DNA of 64,000 nt from Siphonodentalium dalli. Lineage: Eukaryota; Mollusca; Scaphopoda; Gadilida; Siphonodentaliidae. The position numbers were made by a program, and so were the translations under genes. The DNA lies in NCBI GenBank assembly GCA_032622095.1, contig CP136067.1:134853990-134917989 (forward strand), given 5' to 3'. A model generated the notes under the pieces. It did no database searches. It was not told the origin of the DNA and worked only from the letters and a program-made list of their open reading frames with translations. Below are positions 35,598 through 46,953 of this stretch, in pieces (positions within the stretch are counted from its first letter, which is position 1; the number at the start of each line of letters is the position of its first letter).

Positions 35598-38500
35598 GTC
35601 ATGCATGAGGGTATCACCCCCCCCCCCCCCCTGAATCCTGAATACCAGTTAATTTTGGTGGGTGAATCCTGAATAAATGTTTAGAAATAATATGCGATAA
35701 ATGACATACAAATTGACTGTTTTAATATACCGGTTAATTAAAAGTTTGGAATTGGAACACAAATCAAATATAGTTTCCGGACGTTATCCGGTTAACGACC
35801 GAAGAGACGCCGGTCGCGTTATGGGCGTTATGAGGCCGTTATGGTACTAGTCCAGGAGATATTGGTCGACCTCTGCACCCCCCCCAGGACTTAACTTCAC
35901 CCCACTAATTTTCTTCCTTAAGGTCTCCTCTAATTTTTTTCACTTGTTAACAAGAAAAAAAAGTGGCCGCAGAGACTCCAGACAAGATGGCGTCCATCAT
36001 GGCGGCCATTTTTTTTAAATGCACCAGGTCTCTTTGATCGCCATTATAGTACAGATGATAGCACATGCGGTCTTGTTTTCCGCTCGATGCGTTATGCTAA
36101 TATACAACCCTTACAAATTAGCCAAAACTCCGACACCAGAATCCAATATGGCGGCCAAGATGGCCGCCGAAATGTGAAAATATGCTATTTTTCTGACATG
36201 TTACCACCTTTCGTTTGTCTCTGTGGGCAAATGTTAGAATTTTTGCGTCATATTATACATTTATCATATAGAGGAGTCATTGGCGAACACATGGGGACCA
36301 TAATATGCATTCATTGCGGGATATTTTTGTCCGATATCACGTTTTCCCAAATGCCGGCATCATAGGTCGAAGCCGAATCTCCGTTAATAACGGGATGTTA
36401 TGTTTCGAATCAATGAATGTTATTGCTATTATAACAACACCCATGCATATATATTTGCAGGAGATACTCGAGCTAGGATTCCTCTTATACCTGAGTTGAG
36501 GAATATTTACCCAAATCCAAGATGGCGGCCAAAATGGCCACCAGAAATAAAAAAATCGCCGAAAATCGCTGATTTTAACATCAGTGAGCATTATTGTCAT
36601 GACAACTCCACACCTGCTTACTATTGTAAGTTGGGAACACTTAGGCGAAGAACTTTCCTTGTACCATATCCAAATAAAAGTCCCCCAAATCCAAAATGGC
36701 GCCCACAATGGCGGACAGATTTTGAATAATCACCGAAATTCCCTCATATTCACATCATTGGGCATTATTGTCGAGACAACTCCACCCATGCTTACAATTG
36801 AGTTGGAAATACTGAGGTGAAGTAATTACATTACATCTCATGCAAGAAATTGTTTTCCAAATCGAAGATGGCGGCCAAAATGGCGACCGAAATTTGAAAA
36901 CAAATCTACATTCCTTTACTTTCTTAGGATGGGAGTTATTGTTTCGCGATTTCTATCCACCGTTACATGTTGATATGGAATAGTGACATGAAGTATTCAT
37001 TAGAGTTTGGCAATTGATACTCACAGCCAAGATCGCTGGTAAATTGGCGGCTAGAAATTGAAAAGAAATCGATATTTTCACATATTAATTTCAACCTTTT
37101 GTCATAATATCGGTATGTATGGACGAAATTGTACATAAACCATCTACTAGTTCAACTTAAAGGTATCAAAACGCATAACATAGCTCGTATCCTTCTGGAA
37201 AGATGAAACACCACAATTAATATCGCGATGTGGCATTTCGAAATCCAGTCTCCACTTAGCGCCGATAATGGCCGTAAGCGTAGGTGCGCCGAATAGTTAT
37301 ATCACAACAATTACCTGATAACAGATTCTGATTTGCCACGTCACGTCCATAATTATCTGGACCAGCTTCCATTTATTTGTCTGATAAATCTAGGTCGCTC
37401 ACACCGACAAAGTATTCACCACTTCCTGGTAGTAGGGTCCCTCTAATCATAACGTTTCAAACAATTCATTTTCCGGTGTCTAGCTTACAGAAGGTCATCT
37501 CTATGTATGTGCCTCACACCCCATGGGATAACGACATGTACACCTGGCGAACCAGTTAGCTAGTCACTTCTCAATAGATAGTTCGTCAACTCACACTCAG
37601 CGAACGCATTGGCATATGTGGACAACTTCGACAGTGTTTCGAAGGTTGCTAGTTGTCTCATTCCCTTGGACAGATGTCTATCAGCTAAGGAGAAGACCCT
37701 AGTGTACAGACTACCCACACTTCTTGACCATTATCCGAGCAAACTGTGTGACGCCCCGCAGTTGTCTCGTCGAATATCTCCCAGCCGAGAAGAACAATGC
37801 TCGCGGTGCTAGTGATAGTGGGAATGAAATGGGCCACTGTATACACCACCCCTACACCTGGTGCATGTTTAAGATATCGAATGTCACGCGTGTCGGTTTT
37901 GTTTAGCCTTTCTGATTCAACTACGTACACTTTTGTCTGGATAATAATATGCTAGCCTCCCTCAAAACAGTCGAATGGACTAAAGGATAATGTCTTTATA
38001 GCATGGATGTATGCGTGTTTTGTTATCCTCTCTCGGGGTTAGTGTCAGTATGTGGGCGGTATTATTCAAGAGAATGTCAGGAACTGTGGTGCATTTATTT
38101 CACTATGTGTTTAAAGAACAATTTACAGTCTCGATGGCGATGGCTGTGGCCGTTGGGGAACGCGACCTTTATGATCATATAGCTTTATATATATAACTTT
38201 ATAATATAGTAGTTAATGTCTCATGCAGGAAAATGGTCGCATTGGTGATGTTATCAAGAAATCACTTGGTGTACCAACGTGTGTTGAACTGAATGCAAGA
38301 GCTCATCAACGTAACATTCCTCTGGATGTTCTTCGCGTTGAACATTTCACCCTTTTGTTGATGGCATTTGTACTTTCTTGAACCATACCACCCAGCGTGA
38401 GTATGACATATCAACCAACTATCAAAGGTATCGCCTTTAAGACTACACCACAGTCTTTGTGGGGCTTATACAGCAGTAGCCAATGGCATACCCCTGGTCC

Positions 38501-41010
38501 AGTTGTTTAAGAACGGCTTCCAAACGGATGGGAACATATAATCTTAGCATACAAGGAAAGCAAAGCCACACAAGAGATCCTGTCTGAATCTAAAACATAA
38601 CAAAATAAGGGGCGGTACAGTCATGGTCCAATTTCATTTCCACTATCATGATACATACCCACAAACTAGCACCGTGTGTATTGTTATCATCTGCTTGGAT
38701 CTGTTCGGTGAGACGATTGCTGGACGCCAACAAGCTTGTTCTTATGATCATGTTCAAGGAGTTTGGGTATATTATGCATTATGGTCTTCTACGCCTTAGC
38801 AGAATTGCATCCGGCAAATGTCGGGCTTTCAACATTCGAAGCCATATACAGAAGTTGTCCGGGTACGTCAGTGCATTAGATGAGTATGTGAATTGATGAA
38901 CCATATATTGAGAAGTGGCTGTTTGGGAAGATCACCAGGCGTACACGTTGTTATCCCCATTAGGTCACCAACGCTGACAATACGCAGATAGATAGGTCCT
39001 TATGAAAGCTAGTATACGCATCGACCGAATACCTTTATAGTGTATTGCACAAGATGACGCATATACCCCATATGTAGCATCTGAATTATACCATAAGCTA
39101 TACCACGAATGAAGCTCGCTAAGAATTCCAAGCTTTCGAAACCAACACGTGAGCTGGACACCGGCATATGTATTGTTTGAAACATTGCGATTAGTGGCAC
39201 ACTCCTACAAAGAAGAGTAGTGAACTGTTGTTGTGAGTGAGATAGATTAATATGACGAAGAGACGGAAACGAGTCTAGATAATGCTGAATGTGGCAATTC
39301 AGAATAAGCTCAGGTACTGTTGTTTTGATTCTTGGAAGTCATAATATGACTATTCGGCGCACATATATACGGTTACGGCCAGTATGAGCCCTTAGTGGAG
39401 AATGGATTTTGAAATGCCACATTGCGATTGTGGGTTTTCATCCTTCCAAAAGGCTACGACTTACATTGGAACTAATATATGGCTTATATTATGTACCGTT
39501 TTGTTTATACAAATCAATATTATGACAAAAAGTTGAAATAAGTATGTGATAATATCGGCTTCTTTTCAATTTCTGCCCGCCAGTTTGGCCGCCATATTGA
39601 CTCTGAGTATCACTTGCCAAACCCTAATGAATAATTCATACATATCAACATGTAATGGTGGTAGAAATCGCGAAACAATAACGCCCATCCTAAGAAAGTA
39701 AAGGAATGTAGGCGTGTTTTCAAATTTCGGTCGCCATTTTGGCCGCCATCTTCGATTTGGAAAACAATTTCTTGCATGAGATGTAAGGTAATTACTTCAC
39801 CTCAGTATTTCCAACTCAACTGTACGCATGGATGGAGTTGTCTCGACAATAATGCCCAATGATGTGAATATGAGGGAATTTCGGTAATTTTTCAAAATCT
39901 GTCCGCCATTGTGGGCGCCATTTTGGGTTTGGGGGACTTTTATTTGGATATGGTACAAGGAAAGTTCTTCGCCTAAGTGTTCCCAACTTACAATAGTAAG
40001 CAGGTGTGGAGTTGTCATGACAATAATGCTCACTGATGTTAAAATCAGCGATTTTCGGCGATTTTGTATTTCTGGTGGCCATTTTGGCCGCCATCTTGGA
40101 TTTGGGTAAATATTCCTCAACTCAGGTATAAGAGGAATCCTAGCTCGAGTATCTCCTGCAAATATATATGCATGGGTGTTGTTATAATAGCAATAAGATT
40201 CATTGATTCGAAACATAACATCCCGTTATTAGCGGAGATTCGGCTTTGACCTATGATACCGGCATTTGGGAAAACGTGATATCGGACACAAATATCCCGC
40301 AATGAATGCATATTATGGTCCCCATGTGTTCGTCAATGACTCCTCTATATGATAAATGTATAACATGAGGCAAAAATTCTAACATTTTCCCACAGAGACA
40401 AACGAAAGGTGGTAACATGTCAGAAAAATAGCATATTTTCACATTTCGGCGGCCATCTTGGCCGCCATATTGGATTCTGGTGTCGGATTTTTGGCTAATT
40501 TGTAAGGGTTGTATATTAGCATAACGAATCGAGCGGAAAACAAGACCGCATGTGCTATCATCTTTACTATAATGGCGATCAAAGAGACCTGGTGCATTAA
40601 AAAAAAATGGCCGCCATGATGGACGCCATCTTGTCTGGAGTCTCTGCGGCCACTTTTTTTTCTTGTTAACAAGTGAAAAAAATTAGAGGAGACCTTAAGG
40701 AAGAAAATTAGTGGGGTGAAGTTAAGTCCTGGGGGGGGTGCAGAGGTCGACCAATATCTCCTGGACTATACGATTAATGATACTTTATGATGGCATGGTG
40801 GTCGAATATGCCCAAGAAGCTATTCTACCCACTCATTCATACAAATAACTAGCACCAAATATTATTTTGCGCCATCAAAACCTGCGTCCATGATGTTTTG
40901 CTTGAACCCGAATACCAGTTAATTCGGGGGGTATGAATCCCGCGTACGGCTTCAAAACACCCTGAATCCCGCGTACAGAAAGGGGGGGGTGATACCCTCA
41001 TGCATGGAAG
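35598..41010. repeat. Outer inverted repeat flanking the 4.9-kb foldback
   Basis: CATGCATGAGGGTATCACCC near 35601, followed by GAATACCAGTTAATT, faces GGGTGATACCCTCATGCATG near 40990 and AATACCAGTTAATTC near 40910. The foldback at 35848-40768 therefore appears nested inside another palindromic repeat. Confidence 0.55.
35848..40768. mobile_element. Foldback element D with arms of about 1.4 kb
   Basis: The outer ends TAGTCCAGGAGATATTGGTC and GACCAATATCTCCTGGACTA are perfect inverted copies. Inversion continues with few differences over roughly 35848-37280 and 39370-40768, with weaker similarity further in (37440-37500 against 39130-39195). The flanks show TAC on both sides, a possible 3-bp target duplication. 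Each arm is built of degenerate units of about 160-170 bp centred on AAGATGGCGGCCAAAATGG-type strings. The 2-kb centre has no intact transposase; short frames (for example 38224-38382 and 38648-38896) are unrecognised. Confidence 0.75.
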
Positions 41011-41136
41011 GGTTAAAGTGGCATAAAGTTTGCCAATGTTTATACACTGTAGGGTCTCTCTCACTTAGAGTGACTATCAGCAATCGAGCAAAGTACTTTC
41101 TAACTATACACCCGATCCGCATAGCAAAATCAGTTA

Positions 41137-41289
41137 CAGTAATGCCCTAAATAATCGACCCATTAACCACAGCAGAATTATGGGTAACTTTTCAGGATTT
41201 AGTCGGAAATATGGCTTGTTGCCATTCATCGGAAAGCTCTCAATGAGAGCTTTCCGGTGAATGGAAACAATCCATATTTATGAACGGTT
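41137..41289 (+). mobile_element. Half copy of the TA-type palindromic MITE
   Basis: CAGTAATGCCCTAAATAATC preceded by TA (41135-41136) matches the left arm and centre of 15610-15837. The right arm is lost after about 41289. Confidence 0.7.
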
Positions 41290-41723
41290 GGCTGTCAAAA
41301 TTTATGGGAGGTGTTGGTGTTTTTTTTCGATATGATTTTTTTCTCTCCATTTTAAGGGTAGTGTGACGTTTGTCAAAACTGCAGTGTGACGCAATACATT
41401 GACAAGTACTTTTGGGCACATTTTCGTGTGTCTAATTTGACGTTCTTTACTTTTTAATACTCGGGCAAGGTCAACCCTTTCCTTCGAATACAGGCCAGCG
41501 GGATTTGTTAACACTGAGGCCTATGCAAATCATTTGGTGTATATATTGTAACCTACATTGTTGGAATTTGATGCTGGAACTGAGGATTGTACTATACGAT
41601 GGGGTTCATATCACCGAGAGAGACACCAAAAGTGGCTATAATTTAATTAGTCTAATGATTATACGGATATCGTCGGCCCGTCCTCTTTCGTCCAATCAGC
41701 ATCGTCGATGGATCTGTCGTCGT
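41290..41723. other. Stretch with no recognised feature
   Basis: No credible gene or repeat. It leads directly into the 59-bp minisatellite. Confidence 0.4.
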
Positions 41724-42727
41724 CGGTCTTCATCCTAGTGTAATATCTATAGGTACATATTGGTTGACAGCCATCGTATCGTCCCGGTCTTCATCCTAGT
41801 GTAATATCCAGGTACATATTGGTTGACAGCCATCGTATCGTCCCGGTCTTCATCCTAGTGTAATATCTAGGTACATATTGGTTGACAGCCATCGTATCGT
41901 CCCGGTCTTCATCCTAGTGTAATATCTAGGTACATATTGGTTGACAGCCATCGTATCGTCCCGGTCTTCATCCTAGTGTAATATCTAGGTACATATTGGT
42001 TGACAGCCATCGTATCGTCCCGGTCTTCATCCTAGTGTAATATCTAGGTACATATTGGTTGACAGCCATCGTATCGTCCCGGTCTTCATCCTAGTGTAAT
42101 ATCTAGGTACATATTGGTTGACAGCCATCGTATCGTCCCGGTCTTCATCCTAGTGTAATATCTAGGTACATATTGGTTGACAGCCATCGTATCGTCCCGG
42201 TCTTCATCCTAGTGTAATATCTAGGTACATATTGGTTGACAGCCATCGTATCGTCCCGGTCTTCATCCTAGTGTAATATCTAGGTACATATTGGTTGACA
42301 GCCATCGTATCGTCCCGGCCTTCATACTAGTGTAATATCTAGGTACATATTGGTTGACAGCCATCGTATCGTCCCGGTCTTCATCCTAGTGTAATATCTA
42401 GGTACATATTGGTTGACAGCCATCGTATCGTCCCGGTCTTCATCCTAGTGTAATATCCAGGTACATATTGGTTGACAGCCATCGTATCGTCCCGGTCTTC
42501 ATCCTAGTGTAATATCTAGGTACATATTGGTTGACAGCCATCGTATCGTCCCGGTCTTCATCCTAGTGTAATATCTAGGTACATATTGGTTGACAGCCAT
42601 CGTATCGTCCCGGTCTTCATCCTAGTGTAATATCTAGGTACATATTGGTTGACAGCCATCGTATCGTCCCGGTCTTCATCCTAGTGTAATATCTAGGTAC
42701 ATATTGGTTGACAGCCATCGTATCGTT
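41724..42727. repeat. 59-bp minisatellite, about 17 units
   Basis: The unit carries CATCCTAGTGTAATATCTAG, GTACATATTGGTTGACAGCC and ATCGTATCGTCCCGGTCTT with a period of 59 bp. Units are almost identical. Exceptions are a longer first unit (TATCTATAGG), CCAGG variants near 41809 and 42456, and one unit with GGCCTTCATACTAG near 42318. The last copy decays into GTATCGTTCCGAG. Confidence 0.95.
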
Positions 42728-42842
42728 CCGAGCCGAGTCCTTGATAATAGCATGCAGCCTGAGGAGCAGAGCGGAAGTAAGGCTTCTGTCTTTCGGCTAA
42801 ACCCTATCCGATTGCGCCCGGATGCCGATCTCATGATGGAGC

Positions 42843-42948
42843 ATGTCTCTGTTCCGAAGGTTCGCTATTCGGAAGGTTCGCTATTCGGAAGGTTCTCTAT
42901 TCCGAAGGTTTCCTATTCCGAAGGTTCTCTATTCCGAATGTTTTTTTT
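42843..42948. repeat. Short tandem TATTCCGAAGGTTC array
   Basis: About seven units of 15-16 bases, such as CTATTCGGAAGGTTC. The complementary series (GAACCTTCGGAATAG) appears at 43690-43765, so the two flank 42950-43690 as an inverted pair. Confidence 0.75.
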
Positions 42949-42999
42949 ATTCTATTACAAACGAGGACCTTTCCTTGTGGACGACATGCGACGAACCGA

Positions 43000-43440
43000 C
43001 TTGCAAGTTTCATCCATACACAGAACGACACGATGTGTAAATAGGTTTGTCGATACGGCACGAGTGCTGTCGCGGAAGGTTGGAACGAGAGGCGCTTGCG
43101 CCTCGAGTTATATCCTTCCGCGACAGCACGAGTGCCGTATCGAAAAACCCATTTACACATCGTGTCGTTCTGTGTTTATTGCACGCTTCGCGTACTAGAA
43201 TCCGTGCATTAAAAATTCAGGCTTAGAATGTTTATTTAGGCACACAGAGGGCGTGTTTTGTCATGTGTGATGCTTTTATTTTATAGTTCCGGTTTCATGG
43301 TTGAGGCGAACGTCATGTACGTCATTTTACGTCACTGAGATGCGTATGGAACGTACATGTACATGTACGTTCCATACGTATTTGTTAATATGGAACAGCA
43401 ATAATACTGTACTTCTGGGAACAAGCGTGTAATAAAAAGA
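43000..43440 (+). repeat. Dispersed repeat R2, copy 2, with long hairpin
   Basis: It has the same order as 13740-14170. ACAGAACGACACGATGTGTA and CGATACGGCACGAGTGCTGT face ACAGCACGAGTGCCGTATCG and TACACATCGTGTCGTTCTGT, a hairpin with arms of about 75 bp closing on GAGGCGCTTGCGCCTC. A further palindrome, GGAACGTACATGTACATG..., lies at 43349-43375. Confidence 0.65.
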
Positions 43441-43689
43441 CAGGATGCCAGTTCGGTCGGACTTTATCCCTCATTTTGTTTCGGTCATGCAGTCACCATA
43501 TGTTTCCATAATAAACAATAAACTTATACTGTATGTCTTCCTGATAATAATACCCGACATCTGAAACAATTTGGAAATTAAAATGGGGTGTATTAATGTT
43601 CTACGGGAATACAAGTGTAATAGTATTTTTCATTTTGGGGGGGGGGGGGGGGTGTGTGAATTTGTATGAATTTCTGAATAAACACGTCC

Positions 43690-43765
43690 AGAATAGCGAA
43701 CCTTCGGAATGAAGAACCTTCGGAATAGTGAACCTTTTGAATAAAGAACTTTCGGAATAGAAACC
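43690..43765. repeat. GAACCTTCGGAATA array, inverted partner of 42843-42948
   Basis: Five or so units of GAACCTTCGGAATAG or close variants. Preceded by a G run (43638-43652). Confidence 0.7.
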
Positions 43766-43834
43766 CTACCAATTTTTGGGCGACAGTCGCCAAGAAGTCG
43801 CCAACGTGACCAGCCATTAACACAGAAAACAATG

Positions 43835-44323
43835 TTAAAGGTACTCAATCCGATCAGACGCTCTATTATTTTTTGGCTTCGGGGGGGGGGGGTAAAAATA
43901 TTTGATTCGAGTCGAGGAACCCACCCATCAAAGCTCAGAGTGATCAGATAACGATTTTTGAAGTTTGTTATTCCTCAAGATGTGTAATAATATGTGACCC
44001 AGAATCACGTGATCGAACGGAGGGTCTCGGAAAAAAATGCGGATGAAGATGGATAACTCTAAAATCAAGTAGTAATACGGTCATATTTCGTGATACTTTA
44101 GTGATAATAAATACGGACATATTTTGTTGAACAAAATGTTGATAAATATGGGAAATTTGATACCATAGTTGACAGTGGTTAACAATATTTTGTTGCAATA
44201 AATCGATTCTGATAACTAAAGCGTATTTTGAAGAAATGTTGTTGTTGTTGTTCACACAACAGTTGTTGTTGTTGTTGTACATTGATGGTATGGGGACCGT
44301 CTGATTGGATTGAGTACCTTTAA
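43835..44323 (+). mobile_element. TTAA-flanked MITE, family T1, copy 3
   Basis: TTAA-AGGTACTCAATCCGATC at the left and GATTGAGTACCT-TTAA at the right, with TTAA at 43835-43838 and 44320-44323. The interior order is as in 13258-13713, with a (GTT)n block containing a small ACACAACAGT interruption near 44253. Confidence 0.8.
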
Positions 44324-44445
44324 CCAGGACATATCGTAACAGAAACCAGCCATACCAATAACGAAACGATCATAAACAGCTAATGTGAGTTGTAAGGCCC
44401 GGTCTCACCGTATCATGCACGGTGGGGAATCACGTGGTTTCGAAA

Positions 44446-44481
44446 ATGGCGGAGGCGACAGAAAAACACATCGAGAATTGA
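44446..44481 (+). pseudogene. Duplicate of a possible first exon, frame broken
   Basis: ATGGCGGAGGCGACAGAAAA starts a block (to about 44600) that matches 45254-45406, including GCATAGTATTTTGGCAGCTA-like and TTTTTCAAACAAGCTGATAC strings. In this copy the frame meets TGA after 11 codons, so it looks like the decayed member of the pair. The opposite-strand frame 44513-44917 is also open and shares THEVSACLK-like residues with the other copy, so the coding strand is not certain. Confidence 0.35.
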
Positions 44482-44599
44482 AGAAAAAGGTAATAAACTA
44501 GGATATGACAGATTACATAGTATTTTGGCAGCTACGAGCATATGCTACACTATTTTTCAAACAAGCTGATACCTCATGTGTGTCCAAACTCACATTTGT

Positions 44600-45253
44600 T
44601 TGCTCAACATTCTGACAAAATGTAGTCAGTTGAAGGATTTTCCGCGATGTGTCTACTGGTGTATTCCACGAACATTTTCTATTTTCATGCTTTTTCTCTG
44701 CTTGGGCCAAAAATATTGTTACTAATGTTATGTTTATTGAAAGAAAGCATATTAAGTCGGCAATATATTGAACCCTGCTTTTAAAAAATGTATTTTTCCT
44801 TGTGAATCGTAGCTTTTTCATTTTTGTGATGAGTGTACACGCACCACAATTAAGTGATGAGTTACCACGAAATTGCTCAGAACAGACTGAATAACTAGAG
44901 GATACAAAACGAGTCAACCGGCTTACACCGAAATTTACAAAAGGAGTTCAGCAAATTATGTCTGAACCGTCCATATAGGCAAGGTGCATGCCTAATTTAC
45001 TGGAATTTCGCTATAAACTGAGTCGACTTTAAGATTATATATTGCTGTATGTATATGCATGGCCCAAGCAAACCGCAAAACTACGGTACTCTTCAATTTG
45101 GGGTAATATATTAAACTGTGTAACCTAATGTAAAGCATGTGGTTAAATTACATATAATTATGCTACTGGTGCTATTAATGGTCGTTGATCACCATTTGGT
45201 AATAAGTGTAATGACCGTGTATGAAATGTTGGACCATATAATAACACGAAATA
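44600..45253. other. Spacer between the two duplicated blocks
   Basis: AT-rich. No recognised feature apart from the minus-strand frame discussed at 44446. Confidence 0.4.
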
Positions 45254-45406
45254 ATGGCGGAGGCGACAGAAAACACAACGAGAAACGAGGGAAATGGCAA
45301 TCAAATAGTATATGACATACTGCATAGTATTTTGGCAGCTACGAGAATATGCTACAATATATTTCAAACAAGTTGTTACCTCGTGTGTGTCAAAACGCAC
45401 ACTTAA
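45254..45406 (+). CDS. Possible 50-aa ORF or first exon (MAEATENTTRN...)
   Basis: ATGGCGGAGGCGACAGAAAAC opens a 50-codon frame with an A at -3 (good initiation context). It reads MAEATENTTRNEGNGNQIVY and then a hydrophobic, Cys-containing segment (ILAATRICYNIF, SCYLVCVK). It is similar to an upstream block at 44446-44600, about 808 bp away. A membrane-inserting or first-exon role is possible, and GT dinucleotides around 45383-45391 could serve as donors. No family is recognised. Confidence 0.35.
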   Translation: MAEATENTTRNEGNGNQIVYDILHSILAATRICYNIFQTSCYLVCVKTHT

Positions 45407-46009
45407 TTAACTTGTGATGTGGGCTTCACACCCATGGCCACCAAAATTAGTCAATCACTAAATTATTTGGGTGTATTTAATTCACAATTCAACTTAATAT
45501 AATTCAACCAAAGTACCATTACATTACATGCAAATTGACCGGATTTTATTTTAATACATGCTTTGGTATACACTTTCAACGTCTAGAATGAATGCATGGA
45601 AGTGTTAATTACTTCTAATCTTGTTGAAAATACGTTGTACAAATGTGAACAAACTATTTACCATTCAATTGTTTTATATTAAATGTATGGTCTGTTTTGT
45701 TATCATTGGAACCATCAAATTTACGAATGTTACGAAGTGGGTTGCTTTTACTATATGTTAGGGGAGACGTCCCGGGAAAAGTCACCGGGCAAAGCGGGAC
45801 ATCGGCATAACGTGCCTGAAACGTGCTGCGCATTTCCCGGGGAACTTGATTACGTCAGATGATTCAGTAGTGGAGTCGCTTAATGAAAACTCGTTCACTT
45901 TTGGATAGAAGCATAAAAATTTCAGGGTTGGTTGGGTATGTGGTCCTCATCAACCAGTTAGCTGGTTCCAGGTTTCTGGTGACCCCTTGACCTTCAAATG
46001 GTGTCAGAC
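45407..46009. other. Stretch with no recognised feature
   Basis: Unique-looking AT-rich sequence, with a more GC-rich patch at 45765-45850. Confidence 0.4.
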
Positions 46010-46324
46010 CGGTTTTCCGAAGACCTATTACTACGAAGGCCCACAACTCCGAAGACCCGATTCTACGAAGGCCCACAACTCCGAATACCCGATTCTCCGA
46101 CGGCCCACAACTCCAAAATCCCGATTCTCCGACGGCCCATAACTCCGAAGATCCGATTCTCCGAAAGCCCATAACTCCGAACGGCCGATTCTCCGAAGAC
46201 CTATAACTCCGAAGACCTATAACTCCGAAGGGCCGATTCTCCGACGGCCCATAACTCCGAAGGTCCGATTCTCCGAAGATTTTGTTTTATCGGGGTATTA
46301 TCGTTTACTAAATAGTGTACAGCC

Positions 46325-46515
46325 CAGTGGCGAAGCCAACGGGTCCCAAAATTCCCACTGCCCCCATTAAACCTCTACTTGCTATTTCAGACAATATGGG
46401 CCCCTACCAAAACATGTCCAATGTCATGTAAACGCCCGGAATCGTTCATGAGGAATCAAAATATTCAAACTTTTCCTACTGCCCCCACCTAAATGGGAAT
46501 CCTGGCCCGCCACTG
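46325..46515. mobile_element. Small hAT-type MITE
   Basis: The ends CAGTGGCGAAGCCAACGGG and TCCTGGCCCGCCACTG are inverted, with the CAGTGGCG terminus common among hAT non-autonomous elements. No clean 8-bp duplication was found. Confidence 0.5.
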
Positions 46516-46666
46516 ACTATACACCAGATACTATAACGTTACATTGGCCCATGAGATGCCAGAGTAAAATGTACAGGGGTGAACGGGGAAGAACTTGTCG
46601 CCCCTGTGCATGTTAGGCTACTCTGACATTCTTGCAGCGTTTCGTTATAATATACCCGGTGCACAC

Positions 46667-46953
46667 CAGTGGCGGAACCAGGGTTCCCATTTAGGGGTGC
46701 ACATTAATTAGCATATGTGGGGGATATGTGGGGGATATATCATGCATATGATAGGCCGAAAGCATATCACGATGACCTGATTTGGGGAGCGCATACATGG
46801 GAGGGGTCACCCCCAATCGTTGGTCCGGGGGCTCCCCTGGGCAGGAACACTGTGAATATTTGAATGCCTAGGCGGGATTTCCTGACGTTTACATGACATT
46901 TGACATGTTTTTTGGGGGCGGTCTTCCCTAGGGCCCCATTGACCCCGCCACTG
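46667..46953. mobile_element. Second small hAT-type MITE
   Basis: CAGTGGCGGAACCAGGGTTC at the left and GACCCCGCCACTG at the right. The open frame at 46767-46985 on the minus strand overlaps it and is not a gene. No clean target duplication was found. Confidence 0.5.

Noticed and set aside
36400..36820. Overlapping 78-109-codon frames in foldback D arms, repeated at 39797-40216
   Set aside because: They are the same repeat units read in opposite arms, with no transposase-like residues.
41724..42727. CRISPR-like regular repeat
   Set aside because: The 59-bp units are contiguous, with no unique spacers, and the genome is eukaryotic. It is a minisatellite.
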